Origin: Heliopora coerulea
Taxonomy: Eukaryota > Cnidaria > Anthozoa > Scleralcyonacea > Helioporidae
Length of the DNA: 64,000 nucleotides
Direction: 5' to 3'
Assembly: GCA_030142905.1 (NCBI GenBank)
Contig: JASJOG010000348.1
Span: 124,001 to 188,000 of the forward strand
Numbering within the stretch: position 1 is the first letter of the stretch; every line of letters begins with the position of its first letter. Shown piece after piece: positions 1-11,744 of the stretch. The notes under the pieces are model-generated. The model ran no database searches. It worked only from the letters and a program-made list of their open reading frames with translations, and had not been told where the DNA came from. A program made the translations under genes and the position numbers.

Positions 1-1527
1 CTTCTACATGGTCCAATAAATGGTAACACAATTCTAAACAGCAAGGATTTTTTTTCACTGAGTTTAGGATTTTTCTCAGAAGTGTATTTTTCAAGTGTCT
101 TTGATTAAATATGAGGGCGACGCACACAAGGAAAGCTGATTAAATTGTTTAAACATGTTTAAATTAATTTTGTAGGTTAGTGAGTGCAAGCCACTGTTAT
201 TGACATTTTGTCGCCTGATGTCGTGAAACGTAAGCACAATTGTATAGCAGGTTTACACGAAGAATACAATCTGTGGAAAGCTGTCAAGGTTACCTCTTAC
301 CGTCGTATTTATGTGTTAATTTCATTTTTCATTTTGAATTACTTTCACTTGAACTTTACCCCCTCAGCAACCTGACTTTTTGCAACAGTGTAACTTTTGC
401 TTGAACCGCCATTGCACACCTCATCATCTGCGATTTTAAAGTCTTTCTAAAACTGATTGAGGAACAGGCTCTGGGGGTCCCACTGGATATTGTGACATTG
501 CGCCATGAAAGGAAAGCGAGACATCTTGCTATGGCAAGATAGCTCAATAGTCAGTTCCAGTCTGCTGAGGAGAATATAAATGATAACCATATCCATGCAG
601 TGTCTTTAAATGTGATGAAAACCCGCTTACGTTTTTTAACGAATCCGACGTAGAAAACTTTAATTTTCAAACTTTCTTCGCGAATTAACGTATTAAGGGG
701 TTAATTAACTCACTCGTGTTGAGTTATCTAACCAACAGAACGTGCTTTATCGGATCTAACACTCGGTTATCGCCTCGTGTTTTAAATCCCATAGAACATT
801 CCTGATTGTTCTTTAATTATTACATAAAAGTAGCCATGAGTTTAAAAAAACCCAAAAAAAAACCGTGTGTCACTCATGCAGTAATTAGTGTAAAGTCGAT
901 TCTTGTTGTCCAAGAGAAACTCTCAAGACTTTTAATGCTGACAAGTATTCACTCAGATTTCTTTAAGTTTGAAGGCATTTTCCTCTGCTAGATCTAAATG
1001 CTTTCCTTCCTTGCTTTTCTTACTCGTAAATATGTAAAGGGCTCAAATCTATTTTTAATTTTATAACATATACCTTGGCCATTTTTTGTATGGTACTGCA
1101 ACCAATTTGTCGAGTGGTCCTTTTTCGCGGAATCGTTTTTCAGTTGAACCACGTTGCTGGAAAAATTTAATCTGCTCTTTTACATGTTGCAATCTTTGAA
1201 GTGACCAGTCACGCAATGATATTTGGCATAACATGAATTGCATTTGCATGACAGAGAGTTTTAATCATGATAGAAGTTTACCGACGTGCAAAACCGCGTA
1301 GGCTGTAGGGAACTGAAACCCACAGACAAGGTTGTCCCACCCAATGGCCCCACCTAACCCTACCTCAGGCAGCCATCGTGACCTCACGTACAACGACGTC
1401 ACAGCTTTAACCGGCTTCAAATCTTTATTGGACAACAGTTAAAGAAATCGCAGGAGACTTCTGTTGGTTGAATTGTATCGTTCTGTTCACTTTTAATGTC
1501 TTTAGATCCAGGCGGTGACATTGCTGA
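1..1527. other. 5' flank, no confident gene
   Basis: I see no gene that can be assigned here. A + strand open stretch around 400-540 reads through a peptide containing ALGVPLDIVTLRHERKARHL and stops at about 541. A second stretch near 180-290 reads DILSPDVVKRKHNCIAGL and ends at a possible GT donor (AAG|GTTACC). These could be exons or remnants of a gene starting outside the window, but acceptors and phases could not be linked. The last ~150 bases before 1528 should hold the promoter and 5' UTR of the first FMO gene; no TATA or CpG feature stands out. Confidence 0.35.
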
Positions 1528-4500
1528 ATGAAGGAGATGGCAAAACTACGTGTCGCTATCATAGGTGCTGGCGGTGCTGGTCTATCCATGTGTCGATGTT
1601 TGGCAAACGAACCACAAATCGACTTCGTGGCATTTGAGAAATCACACGAAATTGGCGGCGTATGGCAATACACAAAGGATAAAAAAGAACGTAAATATCA
1701 TACGGCTATGTATAAAAATCTCAGGTATTGCTTATCAGTAGAAAAAAGGTTTTGTATTGTCGGATTAGCGCCTCATGCAACTGTTGCTCAACTAAAACAG
1801 CGTAATGCCTTCTGTCTTACAGAAGCAACAGTAATTGTCCACTAACTAGGGAAGTCGACATTTCCACTGTGTTCTTACAACTTGCAAGGCTGCATGATAC
1901 CAGATAAACTCAAGTTGATAGTATTTATTTAATAAATTAATATTGGTCACAAATGTTAAACCTTGATTAACTTATTAACGAATGCAAACAAATTTGCAGA
2001 TCCACACCCTTCTGCCAAGCTACTATAAGTTCATGTTTGGTAGATTTATAAAGACATAGATCAATGCCAGGGCCTGAGTTACACAAATGACAGAAAAAGC
2101 CATTTTTACCAATTTTCCGGACATAATAATAACAATAATAATATTTTAATAACTTATATTGTGCATTTTCCATAAAATGACCAAGTGCACACCACAGAGG
2201 ATATAAAGTAACAAATTTAGAATTCTTTAATTTGACACAAGAGTTTGTGGTAATGTCATGTGAATTATTGTTAAGTTTTGCTGAGCTTTTGTCTCAGACA
2301 CTTAGGACTTCATCAGAGCAAGAAATTGAAGTTTTGAAATAAACCTAGTGTTTGCATATATTAGAATCATTTAACAACAGATTCACGATGATTGTGTGCT
2401 AAATGGCATCATGATTTAAATTGAAAGAAAATCCAATTATATTCCTAATAGCTACTAATGTGGATACTAATATAGATTTTAAAAGAGGGATATGTACAAG
2501 AGAATTGTTAAATGAATAAATTTAGGGGAAAAGTGCTGTCCTAGTATCATTTTAAAGGTTGTCCTTCTTGCAGAATTGTGGCATGTTTAAATGTTTCTAT
2601 TGATTTTCATATCCTTCTACTAAAGTAATCTTTAGGGTTGCTCAGAAGAGTGGTTTTGTCCCATTCTATGGCCCATCTCCCAGGTGTGCTTTCTCATGGA
2701 TGATTTCTCGGTTTGACCTTTAATGCAACACCTGTAATGTTCTTTTTTGCATGTCATAATTGTACATCCAGTCTCTCCAATGTAAGCCAGTCTGCATTCA
2801 TAAGGGATGTGGTAGACTCTGGGATGCTGGCTCTTCTCTGTTTTGTCTTTATGGGTGAAAAGTTGCTGAAAGAACTTACTGGAGGTGTTATGGTAGACTT
2901 TGATATCTTCTTTTGAGAGGATTCTTTCAATTTTATGGGATACTGGGCCAGTGTACAAGAGTACTACAGTGAACATGTATTCTTGCTTTGACTTATTGGA
3001 TTTGTGATCTTCCTCAGTTATCTTGTCAGCTGGGAAACCATTCTGTCAGAGAACCTTTTTAAGATGTTTGAACTTGCCATCAAGATGCTGTGTACTGCAG
3101 ATTGAACATGCTTGATGAATGAAGGCCTTATAGACAGAGGACTTGATTCTTGGATGATGGAAGGAGTGGTAGTTTAAATAACAATTTGTGTGTGTTGGCT
3201 TTCTGTGGACAGTGTGGCTCAACATGCTGTTTGATTTTGTCTGATGGAGGATGTCAAGGAAGGGAAGTGCTTTGTTTCAGTCTTGCTTTGTTTCTTTTTT
3301 TGTTTCTTTCTTTTTTCCTTGCTTTGTTTCTTTTTTTTGCTTTGTTTCCATTTTGCTTTGTTTTCATTGTTTTGTTTGTTTGCTTTTTTTTTAAAATTTA
3401 AATTTAACATATTATGATCAAAAATCTACAACTATTCTCACAGGTCAATGGGGAAAATTAAGAAACAGATGTGCATCAAACACATATGCAAAACTAAAAA
3501 TGCAAAACAACCTTAATTAAATAAATGTCTATTTGAATGTCATGACAAATCTTTTTAATCAATTTCACATGGTTGTTTAACTCTTTACTAGCAGGATCCT
3601 GCTTCTATAGGCTATGACTATTTACAGTTTGTAAACATATATAGATGGTCACTGAGCTGCAAAGTCAGAATCAAATATCTGAATGCTACCCCAGAGATTC
3701 AGGGTTACTGATTGCTAATGCAGACCTAGAAATATTGTAAACATATAGATGCAGACATAGACATATATGTTTTTTATACTTATACAGTAGTATCCAAACT
3801 TATAATTTTAAGGCCAATTAAAAAAACATTGTGTGGTTCCGGTTACACCACCGACCCCAGGTTAGCTCCTCCGACCTTGCATATTTTAGCATGTGTTATT
3901 ACTTTATGTCATCATATTGAAAATGTTTGAGCTAAGAATGTGCTTGAGTTCCCTGAATGCTGGTCATGCTATCACAGGGGTTTCAAAATGGTAGCTGAAC
4001 ATTTGGCCACGTATGCTAACTATTCTTCACAAATGTCTTCAATGTGGATTCTGCCAATAAGTTTCTGCAACACTTGTCTATATTTTTCAGTGAAAAACTT
4101 TGAAATTGGATTTAAAACATTAAAGTGCCAGGTGAGCTTGTGAATGATGCTATGTTAGAGGCCATGCTGTTTTTAGGAGCCTTGGCCTTCTGGAGTACCA
4201 GTTATTTTGGTCATGGACTGAACACATCCAGTCTGAGGATTTGGGTGCCCTTCTACATCTTGGAGAAGAAGGATGTGCAGCACCGTACTGATGAGAGGGG
4301 GCATTGTTTGGAAATGTTGTGGGGCAATATTCTCAGAAACAAAAATATGACTTTTTTTGGTCCTTTTTTCTAAATTTAAAAATAGTTCACAAAGCTCAAC
4401 AAAATGTTGTGTCAGTGTTAGTGTCTTGACATCTCGTTAATTGAGTGCTTTGCACTTGCCAATGCTTGGAAGTGCCCTGTTTCAAAATTTCAATTACCGT

Positions 4501-6422
4501 TTGGGTAATAAAAAGCAAAAAGCACAAAAAACACTTGTTTCTACAGAAGTACCTTGTTTACTTGTATATGAGTAGTGCCTGTATGCAATTATTATAATGT
4601 AAGGAGGTTGGGGTGCACTGGAGAGGGCAAAGGTACACCTTCAGCAGAATGTGTTCTGGGATAATTACTGTTAGAGCATCTCACCAGTCATCAGAAGGTT
4701 GCAGGTTTGATCCCCATCTGGGGCTCAGAAATCGTTTTTCTGAGAATAGAGCTTGACGCACGTTCATCTATCATTCAAGATATCTCCAAGCTCCCATATC
4801 TACAAAATAAATATCTCAATTACCACCTAGGTACAGCTCTGGGTTTGTGCTCCACCCTGCCTAAATGTGACTTCATGTAAGCAGAATATGCTGTGTATTT
4901 GTGACATCACCTTAATCCACATTTAAGTTGCAGATATGCCTGATACCCGGTAATTGATTGGTTCCCATGCTTATGCATATTGTTCTTGTGCAAAGGGAAG
5001 GCAGCCTCAGTAAATACCCCACTCTTCTCAGATGATGTAGTGTCTCTTCACAGGCAGATTTTCAAACCCTTAATTTTGGTCTAAATTTTTAAATGCTGCT
5101 TATTAGGACAAATTTACCGAAAGAAGTGATGGCATTTCCTGAATTTCCGTTTCCTGAACATCTTCCATCCTTTATGACCAGCAGAAATGTGGCAAAGTAT
5201 CTGAAAGATTACGCCAAGCACTTTGATTTATTGAAATACGTCAAACTTCAACGTGAGATCATCTCTGTGAAACCATGCCAAAATGAAGAGCAATTTACGT
5301 GGCAAGTTGTGAGCAAGGATATGAATAATGGAAGAACTGACAACGAAGAATTTGATGCAGTCATTGTCTGCAATGGGTACGTGTTGTTGCTAGAACGTTG
5401 AATTAGCGTGATTTTTTTCATCGTTTTCTCACATTTGTGCTATCGACTTTCAGTTAAATCTTGATCATGATTTGTATTTGCTGTTAAGAAAATACCATAC
5501 AGCCTGAGGTAACACAACGCGTCAAATTTTATTGTCGGTGTGCGAGACAAAAAAATTTAGCACGTATCATAAGCTGCATCAGCTCCCTAATTGTAACTTC
5601 AGAAACACATTGTTCAAAGTTAAAAATGCTTAACATCCAGCAGTTCTCTTAGACGCTGCCCCAGGTCTGCCTCTGTCCAAGTCTCGGGACGAGCAGGAGG
5701 GCGCACTAAGCATGAAAAATGATCTTGTTAACGCGCGTGTTCGCCCGCCCGCACGTTAATACAAGCATTCTTCTGCTCACCCCGAAATTTGGACTGTGGC
5801 AGACTTGATATAACCGTGTAGTTATCCTCACAAGGTCAATTTTATCAGTGAATCTCAGCTTTCGTCCCCGAAGATATCTTAATTACAGTATACAAATCTT
5901 TAATTGTTCCATACTTTGATTACTGCAGTTTAGTCTGGGACAATTGTAGTAATTACCTGCTTGATAAAATGCAGAAAATTTAAAACAGAGCGGCGAGAAT
6001 ATTTTCAGGCGAAACACATGAGACCCCAACAAGTGAATTATTAAATGAACTAAATTTGCAAACTCTAAACAGTCTAAAGAAAAGGAGGAAGGATAGAAGA
6101 GCTTTATTTATGCTCAAAGTTTGAAATGGGGAGGTGCCAGAAAGCATGGCTAATAAATATTTGTTTAATATATATATATATCATGAGCCAATACCAAAAA
6201 ACATACATTTATATAGCTTCTTTAAAAAAATATTTTTATTAAAAAAAGAAAATACATTTACGTATGTATATATATATATATATATAATTATATCGCTTAC
6301 TGAAGATTCTTTCTCAAGATGAAACAGGCTGTAGTGACTTTTTGAGGTAAGCGATATAACTCTATTTGCTCTATCTGTGCAATATTGAGCCCTCTTTGTA
6401 TTTCGTAAACCAAAACGTTCAC

Positions 6423-6472
<50 letters not shown>

Positions 6473-7901
6473 GGTATATATATTGACAAAGGGGCAGGAT
6501 CCCCGAAACGTTGGTTTTTTCGGCAATAAAGTATTTAAATTGAGTTTTTGAATCAATATATAGATAGATAGATACATGTATATGTATCATCTTCGTAGCA
6601 ATAACGATAGTTACAAATTAGATAAGCCAAAAACAAATTTTTAAAGAAAAGCATCAGTTACACTGGAGCAAAATGCTGGAATGATTTACCATTGCATGTA
6701 AAGGTGAACGAAATAATGGCAAAGCAGTTTAAAGGTATGCTTAGGGAACAGACGATTCTTACAAGTCATCTGTAAATATCTGCACATGCAAATTAAATGC
6801 AGCAACGTTTATACCAGTTCTGACATTTTTAATTAGTGTAGAATTTTATAGATTAATTATAAGTAAAGATATAAGTAGTTTTGCAATAGTTATAATAGTG
6901 AGTTAAAGTTATTAGAATTAGGATTTAGAATTTAGGGCACAGTCCCTTGAAAAACAGACACCTACGAGTTCTGAAGGGCTACCGCAGTAAAATATTTGTA
7001 AATAGGTAAATAGATAAATAGATAAATAAATAAATAACTGATGTGAAATGAAGTCCGCTCAATCACGATCTCATTTTTTTTTTTTTTCAGTCATTTTTCA
7101 ATTCCACATTCTCCGGATATCTCGGGCTTGGATAATTTTCCTGGAACTGTCATGCATAGCTTCGATTATAAAGAGCCAGAAGCCTTCAAAGACCAGGCTG
7201 TCGTGGTTTTAGGCGCAGGTAGCTCTGGTTTAGATATATGTATCGACATATCCAAATGTGCGGAGAAAGTTTACCTCGTTCACCTGGGAGAGAAAATTCC
7301 GACGAAATATCCGGAAAATGTGGAAGAGGTCATCGGCACTTTGACGTCCGCTTTTTCGGATGGTTCAGTCGAAATTAACAATGAATGCAAGAAAGCTGCA
7401 GATGCTGTAATCTTTTGCACTGGTTATAAGTATTCGTTTCCATTCCTGGCACCGGAGTGCAAGATTGAAGTAAAAGATAACCGCGTTACCTCGTTGTATA
7501 AACATGTATTCAGCACAGCCTTTCCAAGCCTGTCCTTCGTTGGTCTTTGCTTGCGAATATGCCCTTTCCCACAATTCGGCTTACAGGCCAAGTGGGTGGC
7601 ATCCGTGTTGACAGGTAGGAAGGTGTTGCCCAGTCGTGAAGAAATGATTGAAGATGAAGAAACGGACTATCAAGAGAGGTTGAAGTCCGGACTACCGCTA
7701 CATAAAATGCATATCATGGGTCCAAGTCAGTGGAAGTACAATGATGAATTGTCGCAGCTTGCCGGTGTTGCGGCCTTGTCGCCAGCAGTTCACTCACTCT
7801 ATGACCATACGAGTAAATTAAGAATTACAAACCTAACAACTTACAGAGACACTAATTTTTGCTTGAAAGGGAATGAGTGGTACGAAATTAGAAAGGAATG
7901 A
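1528..7901 (+). CDS. Flavin-containing monooxygenase, FMO GS-OX-like (copy 1)
   Basis: Three exons: join(1528..1724, 5107..5376, 7091..7901), 426 codons with stop. All junctions are GT/AG and both introns are phase 2. Class B FMOs use FAD, NADPH and O2 to oxygenate soft N or S centres. The FAD motif GAGGAG is at residues 13-18. The FMO signature FPGTVMHSFDY is at 172-182, the NADPH motif GAGSSG at 197-202 and FCTGY at 264-268. Length fits the short FMO GS-OX/senecionine-oxygenase-like type. A second in-frame ATG at 1537 matches the start of the downstream copy, so translation may begin there. Intron 1 (3.4 kb) and intron 2 (1.7 kb) are swollen by a Penelope fragment, a SINE and a LINE tail. 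The closest relative is the tandem copy at 9095. I saw no frameshift, so it is probably functional. Confidence 0.93.
2632..3264 (-). mobile_element. Penelope-like element fragment (RT tail + GIY-YIG)
   Basis: The - strand reads the end of a Penelope-like reverse transcriptase (PFLDILHQ, then VHRKPTHTNCYLNYHS). It continues into a GIY-YIG-type endonuclease region (ECRLAYIGETG followed by a Cys/His-rich stretch). The 2632-2976 part is still open; the rest needs frame changes. It is a 5'-truncated insertion in intron 1 of the first FMO gene, antisense to it. A CTGATGA-containing segment lies just beyond its 3' side at about 2290-2330 on the same strand. Confidence 0.75.
3265..4370. other. FMO copy 1 intron 1, low-complexity and unassigned DNA
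   Basis: 3270-3400 is a CTTTG/TTTTC-rich pyrimidine tract. The remainder up to 4370 has short open frames that match no family I recognise and no splice sites supporting an exon. Confidence 0.5.
4371..4640. repeat. Dispersed repeat shared with 57370-57650
   Basis: The stretch AAAAAGCAAAAAGCACAAAA followed by CTTGTTTCTACAGAAGTACC recurs with moderate divergence at about 57500-57550, with similar flanks on both sides. The second copy begins near a CAGTGTCGTACCTAGGGGG end, which resembles hAT-type termini, so this may be a non-autonomous hAT family. No coding potential was seen. Confidence 0.45.
4665..4835 (+). repeat. tRNA-derived SINE-like repeat
   Basis: It contains an eroded tRNA 3' half with a B-box-like GGTTTGATCCCC. 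This is followed by the family tail TCAGAAATCGTTTTTCTGAG and a stretch ending in CCAAGCTCCCATATCTAC. The same order recurs at 32.58-33.02 kb and 45.35-45.54 kb. It is a SINE remnant and not a tRNA gene, because the 5' half and a proper anticodon arm are missing. Confidence 0.6.
5890..7037 (+). mobile_element. Degenerate LINE 3' fragment in FMO copy 1 intron 2
   Basis: Broken frames read the C-terminal part of a LINE reverse transcriptase (a region equivalent to LPHFDYSSLVWDNC at 42330) in 5930-6130. They resume at about 6640-6780 (SISYTGAKCWNDLPLHVK). The end is a GATAAATA-rich tail at 6995-7037. The 6150-6600 interval is a separate AT-microsatellite insertion splitting it. It is related to the LINE at 42273-42983 but much older, with several stops. 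Confidence 0.6.
6160..6600. repeat. (TA)n microsatellites with hammerhead-like cores
   Basis: (TA)n runs lie at 6160-6180, 6266-6286 and 6422-6480. Between the last two, 6288-6300 (TTATATCGCTTAC) is the exact inverted complement of a segment at about 6348-6360. A hammerhead-like core lies within (CTGAAGA, a 4-bp stem, GAAAC, five bases, GTA; 6300-6333). At 6484-6520 a GGGG..CCCC stem is followed by CGAAACGTT. A sister copy of that second motif sits beside (TA)n at 30379-30410. Confidence 0.5.
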
Positions 7902-9094
7902 ACAAATTGTGTTGAATGTATTTACCCTTACTCGGGATGATGTCTTCCCGTGACAAGTAAAGTCGTCTGACATTGGCCAAAGCAAAATAATGGAAGACTT
8001 CCTGGTCAGGAAAAGTAAACTGCAAATTAGCGGACACCAGTATGACAGTAGCCGTATCACAGGCTCACTAACTCCTAAAACCAACACTAACTCTAACCGG
8101 TCGGCGACACACTCGTGTCCGCTAAACTGAAGTCTAGCCAAGGAGTTTATTCTGATTGGTTAAGTGAAGAGTTGTTAATATCAAAGTCGTTGTCATCATT
8201 AAATTTTGTAACCAGTCGTTTGATTATTCATTGATTACACTCCCATTTCTTCTGCTACGTTTGTAAATTCATTTTAACCTCCAAACGGAACCATCACGTA
8301 GCATTCATTGAGAAAACGGTGGCTTAACGTCTTGGCATGGTTAACCGTTCCCCGTCCGAGACGTCACCCCTTGAAGAGTATAATTATCTAGTAATTAGGC
8401 ATTGTAAAAATAAGTCGGGTACAGACAAAGATACGGACCAAACAGTCTTCGTCGGGTACGGGTAGTCGGATTGATCAAACATTTTCATCACTTAGTAGAT
8501 TTCATGGAATTGACTGATTTTGGTATTCAGTGTTCATGTCTGGCATAATGTTCCTAGGCAGAGGCGGATTTAGGGGGGGGGGCGCATCGGACGCGGTCTC
8601 CCCCTTTTTTGATAAGTTGTTATATGATTATTTGCTCGGTTACAAAACAAAAGCATTAAACGTGTCGACCACCAAGAAGGTTAATGGTTATCAGAACAAA
8701 CAGCAAAGAAAAGAAAGGGTGAGTAGAAGAAATTCGGATTTAAAAAACAGCGGAAATGGTAGTAACAAAAATTCTTTCATTAAAATGCCACATAGTCGAA
8801 AGGTATTTATTTTCATGAAAGTTATATTAACTTGACTCCCTTTGACCTGGCTGAAATATGTTTGAAATTTTTTCGACCCACTGCTACGTTTTGAGGCGAG
8901 GTGTTGAGTGTACTTTCATTAAGGTGTGCCCTGCAAAGAGTGATAAATTACGTCGAACTTGACCTAGGGAACGAAAACCGGCCGGCAAAATTGCCCATGG
9001 TGGGCAGGCTATCTCAGCCTTGCGTTTTGAGCAATTTGAGCCATCCTCTTCTTCCTCTTTTCGCTTCTCTTCTGGTCTTGGCTAAACGACAGGA
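7902..9094. other. Intergenic between the FMO copies
   Basis: There is no gene evidence. Around 8555-8610 a CAGAGGCGGATTTAGGGGGG stretch looks like the terminus of a hAT-type non-autonomous element, with no matching second end found. An open frame at 8530-8835 runs through that repeat and is probably not coding. The last ~100 bases should contain the 5' UTR of the second FMO gene. Confidence 0.45.
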
Positions 9095-11744
9095 ATGGCA
9101 AAACTACGCGTCGCTATTATCGGTGCTGGCGGTGCGGGACTTTCCATGTGTCGATGTTTGGCAGACGAACCACAAATCGACTTCGTGGCATTTGAAAAAT
9201 CACACGAGATTGGTGGCGTATGGCAATACACGAAGGATAACAAAGAATGTGTATTTCGTACGCCTATGTATAAAAATCTAAGGTATTGCTTATCAATAGA
9301 TGAAGGGTTTTTATCATCGTTTGTGTGGGCTTCGTTTGCCTTTACACTTATTTTAACAGAACTGTTGCTCGACTAAAGCAGCTGCTGCTACCTGTCTCAT
9401 TGACTCAAAAGTCGATTGACGGTGTCCACTAAACGACGGAGATTCGGAAACGTGTTTTTCTTTCAATATTGTTCAACACTTTTACTGAGTTCTTGCTACT
9501 TACAGAGTTGTATGATACCAGGTTTAACTGCCGTTGACAATAAATATTGAATATTTAGTACAATTACATGGGTGATTATCAAAAACCCCGCTGATTGGCC
9601 AAAAACTACTTCATATTTCTCTGTAATGACCCCAACCCGGCTAAGAATATAACAGTGAAGTCTTTGGAAATGTTACCGAGGACTTTTTAAGGCAAGTTAA
9701 ACACTGTTTTCTTTTAAATAATCATCTGTGCAATTATATTAAAATTATTTGCCTCAAGCTCATTGAATATAGTTGAACAAACCCTAAGACAAAACAATAT
9801 TCACTTTGCCTTTGGCCAATAATTGTTAAATGTTGATTGCTGAAGCCTAATGCTTAACCGTGATGGGCCAGTTAAGCTATATACAAACCCATGTGGACAA
9901 ACCTGCAGAGATACATGTTTAAATCAAGCATAGGTAAGTTCTGTTTTCCTGGTTTACAAAGAGGTAGGCTAGGGATCAGCAACACGATTACACAAGCCAT
10001 TTTTGCCAGAGTAAAATATTTAAGTGTGCCCTTGCTTCTTAATGGCTTAATATTGTCAGAAGATATGAATTGGTGAAATGAGACCTATATACAGAAAAGG
10101 ATTAATCTCAGAGGATTTTATGTGCCAAAGGGAGTTCTCAGCACAATAAAGAGTGAAATAATCAAGATTGATTTCAGAATATCAGGACAGTGTTTTGGTG
10201 CAATATTATTTGTCTTACAATTCCAGATTCTTTAATTAACTTAAATGCTGGTCTTACTTTAAATACTGGTACTGCTTACTAGGACAAATTTACCAAAAGA
10301 AGTGATGAGATTTCCTGAATTCCCATTTCCTGAACATCTGCCATCTTTTATGGATAGAGAAAGTGTTGTAACGTATTTGAATGACTACGCCGAGCAGTTT
10401 GATTTGTTGAAACATGTCAAACTTCAACATGAGGTCATCTCAGTAAAACCATGCCAAAATGAAGAGCAACTAACATGGCAAGTTGTGATCAAGGATTTGA
10501 AAACTGGAGGAATTGACCATGAAGTTTTTGATGCAGTGGTTGTCTGTAATGGGTAAGTGTTGTTGAACATTAGTCCTGTCTTTCATAATCTTTTTTCCTT
10601 TTATTCTTTGTTCTCTTTTGTTTTTTTGCTTTGTTTTTCAATTAATTTTGTTATTGTAATTTCAGGCATGTACTGAGGGGATGGTAAGGGAACAATGGGG
10701 TCAATTTTCACCCATTATCAATCTCACGTATGTTTTTAATCTCCTCAATATTGACTTGTCATACTTCTTTATCCACAAATTTCTGAGAGGCCACTTCCCC
10801 CCATTCTCCCATCAGGTACGCGCCTGAATTTGTTGTACACAAACCATATGGGGGAAAGGGTTAAATTATGAACTCCGCCTCACATTGGTTTAATGATGAT
10901 GTTATTCACGATGTTATTCTTACTGATTTTCAGTCATTTTTCAGTTCCAAATTATCCGGAAATCTTGGGCTTGGATAATTTTCCTGGAACTGTCCTGCAT
11001 AGCATCGATTATAAAGTGCCGGAAGCCTTCAAAGACCAGACTGTTGTGGTGTTAGGAGCACGTAGCTCTGGTACAGATATAAGTATGGAAGTATCCAAAT
11101 ATGCGAAGAAAGTTTACCTCGTTCACCTGGGAGAGAGAATTCCGACAGAACGTCCGGAAAATGTGGAAGAAATCATCGGGACTTTGACGTCCGCTTTTTC
11201 GGATGGTTCAGTCGAAATTAGCAATGAATGCAAGAAAGCTGCGGACGCTGTAATTTTTTGTACTGGTTACAAGTATTCGTTTCCATTCCTGACACCGGAG
11301 TGCAAGATTGAAGTACAAGACAACCGCATTACTTCGTTATATAAACATGTCTTCAGCACAGCCTTCCCAAGCCTGTCTTTCGTCGGTCTTTGCTTGCGAA
11401 TATGCCCTTTCCCGCAATTTGTTTTTCAAGCGAGGTGGATCACATCTGTGTTGACAGGTAGGAAGGTGTTGCCCAGCCGTGAAGAAATGGTTAAAGATGA
11501 AGAAATGGACTTTCAAGAGAGGTTGAAGTCTGGAGTACGGCAACACCAAATGCATAGCTTGGGTTCAAGTCAGTGGAAGTACAATGATGAATTGTCGCAG
11601 CTTGCCGGTGTTGCGACCTTGTCGCCAGCAATTCAGTCACTGTATGAGTATACGAGTAAATTAAGATTTGAAAACTTAACAACTTACAGAGACACTAATT
11701 TTTCCCTGAAAGAGAATGAGTGGCACGAAATAAAAAAGGAATAA
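9095..11744 (+). CDS. Flavin-containing monooxygenase, FMO GS-OX-like (copy 2, altered NADPH motif)
   Basis: Three exons: join(9095..9282, 10283..10552, 10934..11744), 423 codons with stop. Exons 2 and 3 have exactly the lengths of copy 1 (270 and 811) and both introns are phase 2, so this is a tandem duplicate. The FAD motif GAGGAG is at residues 10-15, the signature FPGTVLHSIDY at 169-179 and FCTGY downstream. The NADPH motif reads GARSSG at 194-199 instead of GAGSSG: the second Gly codon GGT is CGT (Arg196). That position is normally Gly in the GxGxxG/A turn, so NADPH binding may be impaired or altered. The frame is otherwise intact and highly similar to copy 1. Introns are short (1.0 and 0.38 kb) and lack the insertions seen in copy 1. 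Confidence 0.92.

Noticed and set aside
6300..6360. Stem I of a complete hammerhead formed by TTATATCGCTTAC and its complement
   Set aside because: The inverted repeat is displaced relative to the position stem I must take next to CTGAAGA, so only the core likeness is claimed.
8530..8835. 101-codon ORF between the FMO genes
   Set aside because: It starts within a G-rich transposon-like terminus and shows no domain or splice support.
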